A stretch of 64,000 bases of DNA from Cichorium intybus (taxonomy: Eukaryota; Streptophyta; Magnoliopsida; Asterales; Asteraceae). Under the pieces are notes generated by a model that was not told the origin of the DNA, ran no database searches, and saw only the letters and a list, made by a program, of their open reading frames with translations. Within the stretch, counting starts at the first letter, position 1. Every line of letters starts with the position of its first letter. A program made the position numbers and the translations under genes. Shown here piece after piece: positions 38,976-50,915 of this stretch. The stretch lies in NCBI GenBank assembly GCA_023525715.1, contig CM042009.1, forward strand, positions 129,448,145-129,512,144. The letters are read 5' to 3'.

Positions 38976-41900
38976 ATGTCTTCTGCTGATCAATCCGCTC
39001 CCCAATCAAACTCCAGTGTTCCCTCAATCCTCTCACTATGTTCCAGGGTTCAATTGAACGGGACAAACTATAATGACTGGATTAGAAACATCAAGATGGC
39101 TCTGAGGTATGAGAACAAAGAGTATGTTCTCGAGACCGAGCTTGTCGATGTCGACCCCGAAACTGCTACTCCCGAGGAAATTGCCTCGTACCAAAAACAT
39201 ACTGATGATGCAACCAAAGTGGCCTGCATCATGATCGCCACAATGAACCCCGAATTGCAGAGAATATACGAAGACTACTGGCCCTATGAGATGCACAAGG
39301 AGCTAGCGGAAAAGTTCCGCAAGCAAGAGCGCATCGAAAGGTGCGAAGTGGTCAAGGACTTCACGAACAGCAAACCCAAAGATGGAGAGTCCATCTGCAC
39401 TCATGTGCAAAGAATGCAAGGTTACGTGGAGCGGCTTAGAAAGCTTGCGATGCCTGTACCGGAACAGTTGGCCGTTGACATAGTGCTTAACTCGTTGCCG
39501 AGTTCTTATGACCAGTTCAGGCTGGCTTATCATTTGAACAACAATCAGGCTAATATGACTGAGTTGCATCGCATGCTTCGAGTAGCTGAAGACGGGATGA
39601 AGGGTAAAAGTGTACCCTCGGTTAATCAGCCCGTTCTAGCCATTGGAAGTGGCAAAGGAAAGAAAAGGAAGGGCCCTCCTAAACAAAATTGGAGGGAAAA
39701 GGTTCAGGCCGGGTCATCCAGTAATGGCTCGAGAACCAAGACTTCCCAAATTCCTTGTGTGGCCAACCCCGATGAAGCAAACTGTTTCTACTGCAAAGAA
39801 AAGGGCCATTGGAAGAGAAGCTGCCCCAAATACTTGCAGGATGTCAAGGATGGGAAAGTAAAGCCATCGACAGCAGGTATATACACTATCTCTAAAAACT
39901 CACCATCTTCTAATTCTTGGGTCCTTGATACAGGATGTGGTTTTCACATTTGTTCTGATATGCAGGGCCTAAAGGAAAGCAGGGAGGTGGAGCACGGTAG
40001 ACTGAACTTGATCATGGGCAATAGGAGATCGTCCCCTGTTACCAAGATTGGAGTTTATAGTTTAGTGCTTAGTAGTGAAGTTTGTTTAGATTTATTAGAT
40101 TGTTGCTATTCGCCAGAAATGGCAAGAAATATTATTTCATTTCACGCATTATTCAGACAAGGATTTCATTTTTCTTTTGATAATAATATTGGATCTATTT
40201 CTGTTTTCAAAAATGGTATTTTGAATTTTACTGCTTATCCTTGTAATGGTGTGTATGAAACTGTGAAATGTGTTGACAATCTAGGACAAAGTGTAAATTA
40301 TATTGATTCTACTAGTGACATGGAAAAGGCATGTCTGTGGCATAGTCGGCTCGGCCACATCAGCAAGAAACGCATCGCCCAACTCCAAAAGGATGGAGTG
40401 TTGGAATCATTCGACCTCAAGTCGGATGATGTATGCGAATCTTGTCTGTTGGGCAAGATGACTAAATCACCTTTCAAAGGGTCTTTTGAAAGAGGTGAGG
40501 GTCTATTGGACATTATTCACACGGATGTGTGTGGTCCATTCAGATCAACCACAAAGGATGGCACGCGGTTCTACGTGACTTTTACCGACGATTTTAGTAG
40601 ATACGGTTACATCTACTTGATCAAGCACAAGTCGGACACCTTTGAAAAGTTCAAAGAGTTTAAGAACGAAGTAGAGAATCAATTAGGCAGGAAGATAAAG
40701 ATGCTCAGATCCGACAGAGGCGGAGAGTATCTAAGTATCGAGTTCCTAGACTATCTAAAGGAATGTGGAATAGTTTCGCAGTTGACACCTCCCAGGACAC
40801 CACAGTTGAACGGTGTTGCAGAGAGGCGCAACCGAACCCTGTTGGACATGGTTCGTTCCATGATGAGTCGAGCTTCACTTCCCATTCACTTCTGGGGGTA
40901 TGCCTTAGAGACTGCCGCCCATATCCTCAATCTTGTCCCAACTAAGAAGGTTGCGAAAACACCTCATGAGATGTGGACGGGGAAAGCTCCCTCGTTGGCA
41001 CATATCAAGGTCTGGGGTTGTGAGGCTTTCGTTAGACGAGAGACTCAAGACAAACTCGCAGACAGAAGCGAAAAGTGTTTCTTCATTGGTTATCCCAAAC
41101 AGTCCTTTGGATATCTATTCTACAGACCGAGCGAGGACGTGGTCTTTGTAGCTAGACGAGCAGTCTTTCGAGAGAGAGAGCTCGTATTCAAAGAGGACAG
41201 TGGGAGTACCATTGATCTGGAAGAAATTCAAGAGTCATCAGATGACGCAACCTTAGGAGAAACTAGCAACCAACATGAGGAAGAAGTTCCTGTTGGCCCG
41301 ACAGATGTATCCTTACCTCTTAGGCGTTCTAGTAGGGTTAGCATGCCACCCGAGTTTTATGGGTTCCATATAACTTCGGATGGGGACACTTTTGTCAGTG
41401 ATAGGACACTGATAAATTTGGATGAACCAGCTAACTACCAGGAAGCAGTGGCGGGCCCTGAGTCTGCCAAGTGGAAAGAGGCCATGGATAGCGAGATCAA
41501 GTCCATGTATGACAATCAAGTTTGGAACTTGGTTGACAATGTACCGGGTCGAAAGACAGTCGGGTGCAAATGGATCTTCAAGAAGAAGACAGACATGGAC
41601 GGAAAGGTACACACTTTCAAGGCAAGACTGGTTGCGAAGGGCTTTACTCAAACCCCAGGGGTTGACTATGACGAGACCTTCTCACCAGTAGCTAAGATAA
41701 AGTCTATTAGGATTATGCTGGCCATAGCTGCATTTCATGACTATGAAATTTGGCAGATGGACGTCAAAACCGCTTTCCTTAATGGGAAGCTGACTGAGGA
41801 TGTTTACATGAATCAGCCAGAGGGTTTCGTCGATGCAAAGTATCCTAATAAGGTGTGTAAGCTTGAGAGATCAATCTACGGATTGAAGCAAGCTTCTCGC

Positions 41901-43007
41901 AGCTGGAATCTTTGTTTCCATGAGAAAGTCAAAGAGTTTGGCTTCTCTAGGAGCGAGGATGAGTCCTGCGTATATGTCAAGGCTAGTGGGAGTATAGTCA
42001 CCTTTCTGGTGCTGTATGTCGATGACATACTGCTCATGGGAAACGATATTCCAACCCTGCAAGATGTTAAGGCTTGGCTTGGGAAATGTTTCGCCATGAA
42101 GGACCTAGGAGAGGCTGCCTATATTCTTGGGATTAGAATATTGAGAGATAGGAAGAAGAGACTGATTGGACTCAGTCAGGGTACATACTTGGATAAGGTA
42201 CTAAAGAGGTTTAGTATGGAAAATTCCAAGAAGGGAGAGCTGCCTATTCAAAGTAATGCGAAGCTGAGTAAGACTCAAAGTCCGAGTACAGACGAGGAAA
42301 TAGCTGAGATGAGTCGAGTACCATACGCTTCAGCTGTGGGATCGATCATGTACGCTATGACGTGTACTCGCCCTGACGTGGCTTTTGCTTTAAGCATGGT
42401 CAGTCGGTACCAGGGTAACCCTGGAAGGGCGCATTGGATAGCTGTGAAAAATATACTCAAGTATCTGCGAAGGACAAAGAACATGGTGTTAATCCTCGGT
42501 GGCAGTGATACCTTGAGAGTTGAAGGATATACAGACGCCAGCTTTCAGACGGATAGAGACAGTGGTCGGTCTCAGTCGGGCTGGGTATTCCTTTTGAACG
42601 GTGGAGCAGTGACTTGGAAAAGTTCCAAGCAAGAAACAGTGGCTGATTCTACGTGCGAATCAGAGTACATAGCAGCAAGTGAAGCGTCAAAGGAAGCGGC
42701 TTGGCTGAAGAACTTTATCGGTGACCTTGGAGTAGTCCCGAGTATTCAGGAGCCCTTGGAACTGTTCTGCGATAATGAAGGTGCGGTCGCCTTGACAAAG
42801 GAACCGCGAGATCATGGAAAGTCCAGACATATCGACAGAAAGTACCACTACATCAGGCATAGGGTAGAAGAAGGTCACCTCCTTGTAAAGAGGGTATCAT
42901 CGGAAGATAATCCTGCAGATCCCTTGACAAAGGCTCTGAGTAGGATTAAGCATAATCAGCATGCTAGGAGCATTGGATTAAGAGATGATATAAGTTTTAG
43001 TAATTAG
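38976..43007 (+). CDS. copia-2 gag-pol polyprotein, intact
   Basis: 1,343 aa single frame. The gag region (WIRNIKMALRYENKEYVLE near the start) is followed by the zinc knuckle CFYCKEKGHWKRSC (from ~270) and the aspartic protease motif WVLDTGCGFHIC (Asp ~318). GAG-pre-integrase WHSRLGHISKKRI (~454) and CESCLLGK come next. Integrase has TDVCGPF (Asp ~517), SDRGGEY (Asp ~580) and NGVAERRNR (Glu ~616), the DD35E triad. Reverse transcriptase contains KARLVAKGFTQTPGVDYDE, QMDVKTAFLNG and YVDDILLMGND (~1014). RNase H has YTDASFQTDRD (~1186), ESEYIAASEA and a C-terminal NPADPLTKAL. All catalytic residues expected for the family are present and there is no stop or shift, so it is predicted competent for autonomous transposition. 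Confidence 0.97.
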   Translation: MSSADQSAPQSNSSVPSILSLCSRVQLNGTNYNDWIRNIKMALRYENKEYVLETELVDVDPETATPEEIASYQKHTDDATKVACIMIATMNPELQRIYEDYWPYEMHKELAEKFRKQERIERCEVVKDFTNSKPKDGESICTHVQRMQGYVERLRKLAMPVPEQLAVDIVLNSLPSSYDQFRLAYHLNNNQANMTELHRMLRVAEDGMKGKSVPSVNQPVLAIGSGKGKKRKGPPKQNWREKVQAGSSSNGSRTKTSQIPCVANPDEANCFYCKEKGHWKRSCPKYLQDVKDGKVKPSTAGIYTISKNSPSSNSWVLDTGCGFHICSDMQGLKESREVEHGRLNLIMGNRRSSPVTKIGVYSLVLSSEVCLDLLDCCYSPEMARNIISFHALFRQGFHFSFDNNIGSISVFKNGILNFTAYPCNGVYETVKCVDNLGQSVNYIDSTSDMEKACLWHSRLGHISKKRIAQLQKDGVLESFDLKSDDVCESCLLGKMTKSPFKGSFERGEGLLDIIHTDVCGPFRSTTKDGTRFYVTFTDDFSRYGYIYLIKHKSDTFEKFKEFKNEVENQLGRKIKMLRSDRGGEYLSIEFLDYLKECGIVSQLTPPRTPQLNGVAERRNRTLLDMVRSMMSRASLPIHFWGYALETAAHILNLVPTKKVAKTPHEMWTGKAPSLAHIKVWGCEAFVRRETQDKLADRSEKCFFIGYPKQSFGYLFYRPSEDVVFVARRAVFRERELVFKEDSGSTIDLEEIQESSDDATLGETSNQHEEEVPVGPTDVSLPLRRSSRVSMPPEFYGFHITSDGDTFVSDRTLINLDEPANYQEAVAGPESAKWKEAMDSEIKSMYDNQVWNLVDNVPGRKTVGCKWIFKKKTDMDGKVHTFKARLVAKGFTQTPGVDYDETFSPVAKIKSIRIMLAIAAFHDYEIWQMDVKTAFLNGKLTEDVYMNQPEGFVDAKYPNKVCKLERSIYGLKQASRSWNLCFHEKVKEFGFSRSEDESCVYVKASGSIVTFLVLYVDDILLMGNDIPTLQDVKAWLGKCFAMKDLGEAAYILGIRILRDRKKRLIGLSQGTYLDKVLKRFSMENSKKGELPIQSNAKLSKTQSPSTDEEIAEMSRVPYASAVGSIMYAMTCTRPDVAFALSMVSRYQGNPGRAHWIAVKNILKYLRRTKNMVLILGGSDTLRVEGYTDASFQTDRDSGRSQSGWVFLLNGGAVTWKSSKQETVADSTCESEYIAASEASKEAAWLKNFIGDLGVVPSIQEPLELFCDNEGAVALTKEPRDHGKSRHIDRKYHYIRHRVEEGHLLVKRVSSEDNPADPLTKALSRIKHNQHARSIGLRDDISFSN

Positions 43008-43792
43008 ATAGGTTCGAAACTTGTAACAATGTATTGTATTTGACTCTTGTGATTTAATAATAGAGATTTATTATGGTTTACTACTCTTGTCAGTACTTTA
43101 TCATTGTGTTTCATTTTGCATGTTTTACTTCCTGAATAATTGGATTATTCAAATATCCACAGTCGATTACACTTTAAGGGAGTAAGTGTGAAGTAAGACT
43201 GTCATGAATTGGTAATAGATTGTCTAAGGAGTTAGACATTGCAATTGGATTGCTGAACCATTCGTGAGTACTTGGAAATGGAGATTTGAGTATTGGATAA
43301 ACCCGCGCTCAATGGATTGCTTCATGGATTACATCACGAGCAATGTTGAGACGATAATATCTTTTGATCTTTAAGCTAAGACATATGAGTTATGATTTAT
43401 TAGACGGTTGTTCATTGATAATATGAAAACGCATCGGTAACTCGGTGTTATAAAACGTATTGTTGTGAGTGATTTGCCTGGTAAAAGACATAAGTATATG
43501 AGTCGAAGTTTATTCGTCCCTTGACCCTAACGGGAAACAGATATCTGTAGGCCTCTCGATGATTTTGAAGTTGACTAAAATGGTTGGCCAACCGGGACTA
43601 AATTGGTAGTCTAAGAGTCATATGCAAATCGGAAATCGAGGAACAGTGAATCAGACCAGATTGATTTTATCCATGTCTTGAGTCTGAAAATATCTTGTTG
43701 GACGGAGGATCATCTGATCACTTATCTTTGGACAGAACTGACTGGGTCAGAGTTCAGACAATTAAAGTCATAGACTTATCCAAGTGGGAGAC

Positions 43793-44564
43793 TGTTGGAT
43801 TAGGTGTCTAAGCCATGACTTGTAATTAAACTTTTATCTTATGGTTAAAAGCAAAGTCCATTTGGGTTGCCCTCATGGGTGGAGGAAAGATAGTTCAGTA
43901 GAGAGAATAGTTGATTTATTAATTGTATAATAAATCAATAGAAAATATATATATGGTTTATTAATATATTTAAGTGCTAATATATTAATTAGAAACTATA
44001 TTAATTAATTGAGATTTAATCTAGAATTAATTGGATTTAATTTGGAGATTAAATTAATTAATTAAAAAGGTGCAGGGACTGGTATGGCATTTATTCAATA
44101 GTTGAATAACTGGCCAGGAAAAACCAGGGACCAAAAGTGGCGCCAACTTGGAGGCTCCTCCAAGGGATTGGCGAAACCCTAATTAGGGTTTTGGTAAGCC
44201 TGGTCCAAGTGGTCAAAAGCCTTGTCCAATTGGAGGCTCCTTAGGGTTTCAGGTGTAACCCTTGGAGGCTATAAAAGGAACCCCCTGGCACCTCATTCTT
44301 CACGCCATCTTCTCTCTGGATTTACTCTGCTGGACTGATTCTTCCATCACCTGGGTGTGACTTTCATCTGAGGCAGGATAATTTTGCTGCTGCTTAAAAG
44401 GATCATAAGATCTAAGGTTGGTTTTTCTTGATTCTTCTTTAGAATTGAATTGTATCCTTTAGGTTCTTAGTTCTAATCTTCATAGAAGAAAACATAGATC
44501 AATATTAGGGTTGCATGTGAACCTTAGGTTATTTTGTGTTCATTGATTGCATAGAAACCCTTCA
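43793..44564 (+). repeat. copia-2 3' LTR
   Basis: 772 bp, immediately after the purine tract. No difference from the 5' LTR was found by eye. Confidence 0.96.
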
Positions 44565-45920
44565 TATTGGTGATCTGGCCGATAAGGAAGTGGGGAATGG
44601 TTAAGAGGAGAGAGGTTTGATCGGTGGGAAGGTCAAGGCCAATCATCAAAAGATAGGTAGCTGATTTGGTCTCCGAAGGTTCTTGAAGTAGAATTTGGAG
44701 GAATGCCTATATGGGTTTATCATGGAAGTACCAAGGAACCCCCTCAGTGTGTTGATAAAATCGAGGATGTTGTAGCCTGATGGAGTTGGAGTGCTCGCTT
44801 TAAGTCTATTATAGTATGCTGGTCTACGAAAGGTGGATGATGTTAAGGCTCGGGAGAAGGTACCCCGATATGGTGCTCTGGATGGTGATATCAGGTAAGG
44901 AGGTGCAGCTCACTCAGAAGTTTAAGAGAAGGTTCGTAATGTTGCGACACTAAAATTTATTTCAGTTCTGTGCATCACCCTTAGAAGGATGGCTGTATGG
45001 GGAGATCACTGTAGACGCTTGAAGGAGTTCCTTCGGGATTACGTTCTTAGTTTGGTGGGAGTTGTAGTTTCTTATGTAACGTTGGTAGAGTCCTTTATGA
45101 TAATGCTTAGCACACGAAAAATGGTCTCTTGTGCAAGAAGTCGTACGGGAGAGAGTGTCAGGATTTCTATGTGTTCAAGAAGAGATTGTAGACTGATTTG
45201 AGCCGGAAGAAGAATCATGATAATATGCAGTGATAGAACCTGGGTTTATCGGTCGGAGTTTTGTCGTTAAGGTACCGATGTACTGGAAAGTTGGACCCCG
45301 GGTATACCGGATCGTTGTTAGTGTAGTAGATAGAATCTATGGTTCAGTCAGGCTCATGGTAACTTCTAGATTTCTTAGTTAAGGTTGTGCAAGGCGACGT
45401 GTTCGGTAGCGTGCAATTGGGAGAGAAATTGCGATACGACTGTCCGATTTCGAGTTCTAGGTTGGAGGTTTTATTCTTCTTAAGGTGTCGCCTTGGAAGA
45501 GAGTTATTCGCTTCAGGAGTCGAGGAAAGCTTGGCCCTAGGTACATTGGACCAAACCGAATCATCGCGCGAGTAGGTAAGGTAGCCTACCGGGTGAAGCT
45601 GCCCGAACAGCTTGCCTAGATTCACGACACGTTCCACGTTTCCCGATTCAGGAAGTGTGTTGCCAATGAAATTTAAATTGTGCCCTTGGAGGGTATCCAA
45701 ATTGGCGAACGCTTGAATTATCTGGAGCGACCGGTTGCTATCAAAGAAAGGAAATAAAGACTTTACGAAATAAGACGATAGGGGTAGTTAAGGTGCAGTG
45801 GCAGCATCGTAAGGGGTCTGAATGGACTTGGGAACCCGAGGAAGAAAATGTGGAGGTATTACCCCAAGTTGTTTTCAGGCACAGATTTCGGGGACGAAAT
45901 CCATTCAAGTGGGGGAGAAT
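44565..45920 (+). pseudogene. gypsy integrase and chromodomain remnant
   Basis: Degenerate plus-strand frames around 44990-45120 resemble the integrase stretch before the C-terminal domain (RLKEFLRDYVL, YVTLVESF). Around 45470-45640 frames read like KVSPWK..IRF, GPRYIGPNRIIARVGKVAY, then LPEQL and DTFHVS..RKCV. Frame 45793-45975 begins MQWQHRKGSEWTWEPEEE, the chromodomain-like end typical of Tekay chromoviruses. Several frame changes and stops separate these blocks. Confidence 0.8.
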
Positions 45921-46165
45921 TGTAAGACCCGTTCCGCCGAGTCGCGGCCCGGAAGAATCCGGGGCGCGGCTTTAGGAAGAATCTAGAATCGCGTAGGATT
46001 TGTACGCGCGGCGCGGTTCGAAAGAACCCGCGACGCGGTGCGCCTCTAATGTGAAAAACCCTAATTTGGATTTAAACGCCTATATAAAGGGTCCCAGCCC
46101 TAGGTTCGTGTTCTTTGGAAGTTCTCTGGAGTGGGGTCGACTAGTTTCAGCAGAGACTCTTTGGT
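45921..46165 (+). repeat. truncated gypsy 3' LTR
   Basis: Nearly identical to 31992-32235 of the 5' LTR and then stops abruptly after CTCTTTGGT. The remaining ~1.2 kb is missing. GTCGATG, which also precedes the 5' LTR (31985-31991), appears at 46170-46176, a few bases past the break. Confidence 0.85.
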
Positions 46166-49100
46166 GAGGGTCGATGAGTACAATTGATTAACAGACTAAT
46201 TAGGTATTTCAATGATTGATTTTTCTATATAATTGATTATTGAGATACATAAAACAATTACAAACAAAAGGAAACTCCTAGACAATGATAAAAACATAAT
46301 CAAAACCCTGAGGGAAATATAAACACACAATCTAACCCAAGCAAACACTCGTTAGTGATGAATTGCTATTCAGTAAGTGTTTATGTGAAATACTTTACAA
46401 CATTTATTTTCCAAAGATATGTCAACATATATGGAAATGGAAGTTTAATGTATGATAATGAGAATCAAATTCATTTTGCCACTAGCTACATAAGGATTTG
46501 TCAATCATATAACAAAGACATGTGTTGGGAATAATAGGAATCAAAAACACTTTTAATAATAAAAAGAACAACATAATTAACATATTAAAGTTTTTATTCC
46601 CCAAAACCAGATCTAATTGGATTAACTATGATAAACGAAGACAAACCATGTGGTGTTTAGAATCTATAACTTGATTTGTAAGATTTATTTGACGTACTAT
46701 ACATGATCAAAACATATCACTGTCATATGTATACATGAGAGTGACATGAATTGTTGCTAGACAATATCAATCAAAGCAAAGCTTCTTGTGTTACTAATTG
46801 CCCTTAATCGTCGACCAAGAGATATGAGGGATGCAAAGAGGCGTCGTCAAATAGGGAGAGATAAATGAAATATCATCTAGGGTTTTCCGTGTTTAGTTGT
46901 CATAATCCCTAACATGTATTTACTTGAATTGTTAGGTTTAAGCGTTAGGAAAAATTTTCATGGGAATCTAGTTAAGTAATCCAAACTTACTTAATTAATT
47001 ACTCTTGACTAATTAGTTGGTTATATTAAATAAACTATTTTATTTTATTAATAAAGAATCTCTTTTATTTATTTTGCTTTGTTTAATAAATAATAAATAA
47101 CTGTTTATTTGTTTATTATTGTTATTAAATAATAAATTTATCTCTTGTAAGTATATTATTTATTTTCATATCTCTTAATGCTCTTTGTGTATGACCTCAT
47201 ATGTTTGTATATATAACACCCACATTTTAGGGCTAGATTTTTAACCTTTTAGGTGGGTTTATTTTAAAAATGTAAAATAAATATAAATTAATGAAATAAG
47301 TTATATAAATAGATAATATTTGTGAATTTAAAAGTTTCAATGATGATATAGTGTTTTCTTAGTGTTGAATTAAGTTAATAGTGATAAATGACTATTTTTG
47401 ACAAGTTTGGGAAACTCTAGCATAAATTGGATTTAACTTTGATGAACTATAAATTGTCATGGAATTAACATTTAAAGGCTTGAGTTGGGATTCCAAATTA
47501 GGGATGTTATTTTGGAAATCTTGACTAAACTTGGCAAATTTAGAAAACTTAGGCATTACTTTGCTTGACTAAGTTGTGGTAAAATGTGTTAAGAAACTAA
47601 TTTCCTAGGTTCTTCTTAGAAGAATCACAACTTGTGTAAATGGAGGTTAGTTAGGGTGTTAGTGAGAAACTTAAAACTTGAGAGGTCTTATGTGTCAAAT
47701 GGTCAATATTAGAATATAACACTTCCTTTCCATCTACTCCTTTATTTTGAATCGCTCGAGGGTTGGAGCGTGGCTATTTTTGTAGAAAAAAAGTATTAAA
47801 ATGAACGACACTTAAAGATATCTATGAAGTTTAGAGTTAAATCTTCAAAATGAAGTTTTAGAATGTGCAAATCTCATTCATCTTCTCTATTCTAATGTTA
47901 TAGGACTTATATTATCTCTAAATCCTAAATATATGGTTAATCCATTAAATAATTCGATATTGGTGATAAATTCTATGTGTTGAATACTAGTTTTGTGATG
48001 AAATCCTATTCATATGGTGAATTTAAGTTCATGAAGCTTTAATGGAGGTTTTGAAACACTAGCTTCATGAAACTATCATTAGATCTTATGGGTCTCAAAT
48101 GTAAACAATGGAATGGGTTAATGATATGGTTTGAATGCAAATTTATGGAATCGAAATCCAAATAATAACATTAGAACCTTCGTTTGGGTCAATGGTGGTG
48201 TTAGGAGCTTTAATGGAGTTTTTGAGTTCATCCTTAGGTAAATTCTCTATGAGCATCAAATTATGTTTGAGTTATGTTTATAAGATCTATAAATTTGTTG
48301 GAGTTAGTTTTTGCCATCCTAATTGCAAATCATAAGTGGAATTAAAGTCTAAATGTCATAAACCATCAAACTATGAAGCCTTGATAATTTGATCTTATTT
48401 TGAGAAATTTATCAATGGATTGATGATGAATTAGGGTGTAAAACACATTAATGAGTGTTATTTATCATACAAGTCATTATAATTGATATGGTAGAAGTTA
48501 TAAATGATATGGACTTAACCTTGTGGCTTGAGAATGCTTGAAACATGTTTTGAACCATCAGACATGTAGTCTCGGTCAAGTCATATTTCCTTTGTCAATT
48601 GACTCGGTTGATCCAAGACTCTAATAAAATGCCCAAATTTTGTAACTTTTGCAAATGAAGTATCATGACAGTTTTCTCAGATGATTTCCTATGGTGTCAA
48701 AGATTATTTGAATAAAGTAATTTGAGATGTTTGACATTAGTAACTATAAACATGATAGTGACCACTTTAATTAACACTAACTATAGGTGACCATTAAGTA
48801 TAACATCAACTCCAGAAGTGAAACGGTGTACATATACTTGCTAACGTGAGTTATTACCAATGACGCATGTCCCTTATTATTGTATATTAAGCTTCATTTC
48901 GTTTTTTTCTGAGTGTATAATTTATGTTGTATATTATATGTACCAATGTGTTTCATTCATGAAATGATTTCATAAAAAAGGTTTTGAAATAAGTACTAAC
49001 ATATTTTCCTTCGATTCAAGTTTTAATATTATAATCATATACATCCACTTAGAATAAGTTGAGATTTGTGTGTGGTCCAAACACTTGATAACAAATTGCA

Positions 49101-50043
49101 TATGCAAATGACAATATTACGAGTGTTTCAAATGATTCTGAATGGTTTCCAAGTAAACATTCATGCGTGGGAGTTTTAAAAGTTGTGAATGTTTTGGTAA
49201 AACTTTCATGTGTGAGTTAGGTCTTGCAAGCCCTTCATATGGTACTTATGTCATGGTCCACTTGTTCCTAGAATAATGTTTTTAAGAGCATATATGTAAG
49301 GAATGTGCTTTGTGCTATTTTTTTACATATGATTTGTAACCATTATGTCACTTACACACTTTCCTTTGTAAGTCCTTTTAAATAAGGGAGATGACTCGGG
49401 AGATATTTTGAATTCAAGAATGAAATGGGGTTTGGAATTTAGAAGCATGTTGCATTGCATACTTTGATATTGTTGTCATGTAATTGATGATTTTGATATT
49501 GTTTAGCAATGCTTAACTTTGAAATGCTTTATCCCTTACTTTTTTTATTCTATATGGATGTTTGATGATTTTACAATTATTTTGGGAGTTTGACTTTGGG
49601 TCTAGATTGTTGACTTTATCCATTAACCTTTAGAGTTAATTTTAGTAATGTTCATTATTCAATCACAAAATATTATTTTGACATATGTTTAGATTAAAGG
49701 CTTAGAAGAGGAAGATTGGTTTAAAAGTTTTGACATTTAGAATATCACTTGATTATGTATGTTACATACCAATTCGTACACCATTTGAAATACATAATTT
49801 AAATCAGAGATAAACGAAATCATGTCCCAACATTTTCCAATTTCCTTTATCAAAATACAAAGCTCGGTGTATTATTTGATGTCACATTATACATTTAAGA
49901 GTCGTGGCAAACAATACAAACATATTTAATATTATACAATAGTTTATCAAATAATTAGCTTCCATGTCTCTACTAATCACTAGAAAGTCTTCTAATGTAA
50001 AAGTCCCACCAGACTCTCTTACTACGCTTCACTATTAATTTCC
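46166..50043. other. old AT-rich intergenic DNA, no gene
   Basis: I see no convincing coding sequence. TAACACCCACATTTTAGGG at about 47215 resembles the start of a minus-oriented gypsy LTR, but I could not find its partner end or a target duplication. The rest looks like decayed repeat sequence. Confidence 0.45.
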
Positions 50044-50915
50044 TGAATACTTATAGGTTTTATACTATGGCAGCGGAAACATACAAAAATTCTAAGGCAA
50101 GTAACATTTACTAAAACCTACATGAAAATTACTTATTGAATATTTACAACTACGATGAGGTTTAAGTGTACCAACCTTTAGCAAAACCAATTTGCTTGAA
50201 GAACCCTTTAAGAAAGTCGAAATCCCCAAATGCTAAGGAAAGTAGTATACAAAAGAGAATACCTCTAATGGATCACACCCAATTAGTCCCAACAATTAGG
50301 TTAATTAGGTGATCAAGAAAAGCTCTCTATAAAACCTTAGAGAATGATTATAGATTCTGCTTGAGAGAGAATAGAAAAACTCCAGAGGAATGTCTACTGA
50401 AGTTGGCGCAAATTATGAGGTGTCAAGGAGGGTTTTTTATAGCCTCAAGGGTGATTAAGGATAAACCTTATTTGAATTTAATTCGGGTAAACATTTTATC
50501 TTTAAATTCAAATACCCTTTAGCTGCCATATATAACTATATATATATCTATATAATTGGCGGTTTTTATATATGGATCAATCCTTATAAAAATCGTCCAA
50601 CATATATCCCAACATTATTCATTGCTCAACTATTAAACAATTACAATTCAGTCCCTACACTTTTAATTAATCCTAAATTAATTCTAATTAATTCCAAACT
50701 AGTTTATACTTAATTTATCATCACATAATAAATTAATAAACTATTTATTTCTCTCTATTAACCTTAATTCTATTTGGATTACTGAGGACAACCTAAAAAG
50801 GACCCTGCTATTAATGGAAGGTCCTTACCAATTTAGTTATGACCTTGAACACTATTTCAAAAAATACATGTAACAAATCACATACAAACGAGAGGTAAGA
50901 GAATAGTATTCAACA
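50044..50915 (-). repeat. copia-type LTR (solo or remnant) related to copia-2
   Basis: Read on the minus strand it starts TGTTGAATACTATTC and follows the copia-2 LTR plan: AATTAATT-rich U3, TAATTAAAAGTGTAGGGACT (copia-2: TAATTAAAAAGGTGCAGGGACT, close match), then GGCTATAAAAAACCC and GACACCTCAT, and an end near GTATTCA. No internal region or clean target duplication is attached, so the boundaries are approximate. Confidence 0.55.

Larger units (their letters stand above)
36936..44564 (+). mobile_element. copia-2: intact, young Ty1/copia retrotransposon
   Basis: LTRs 36936-37707 and 43793-44564 are each 772 bp and appear identical by eye. They start TGTTGGATTAGG and end ACCCTTCA. The exact duplication TATTG flanks the element (36931-36935, 44565-44569). 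The primer-binding site TGGTATCAGAGA starts at 37709 and the purine tract CAAGTGGGAGAC is 43781-43792. A TATA box (CTATAAAAG) lies at about 37412 with its copy in the 3' LTR. The single gag-pol frame is uninterrupted. It sits inside the older gypsy element. Confidence 0.97.
31992..46165 (+). mobile_element. decayed Ty3/gypsy chromovirus (Tekay-like), host of copia-2
   Basis: 5' LTR 31992-33462 (TGTAAGACCCG...GGGGTTACA), primer-binding site from 33463 (TTGGTATTAGAGCC), purine tract AAGTGGGGGAGAAT ending 45920, and a 3' LTR that starts at 45921 and breaks off at 46165 after 245 bp. The internal part is interrupted by copia-2 and mutated throughout. Integrase C-terminal and chromodomain-like sequence can still be recognised just before the purine tract, which places it among plant chromoviruses. 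The internal length without copia-2 is about 4.8 kb, shorter than an intact element, so there are deletions as well. Confidence 0.88.

Noticed and set aside
49877..50614. Alternative solo LTR with TTATT on both sides
   Set aside because: TTATT is likely by chance in such AT-rich DNA, and comparison with the copia-2 LTR shows that the unit continues to about 50915.
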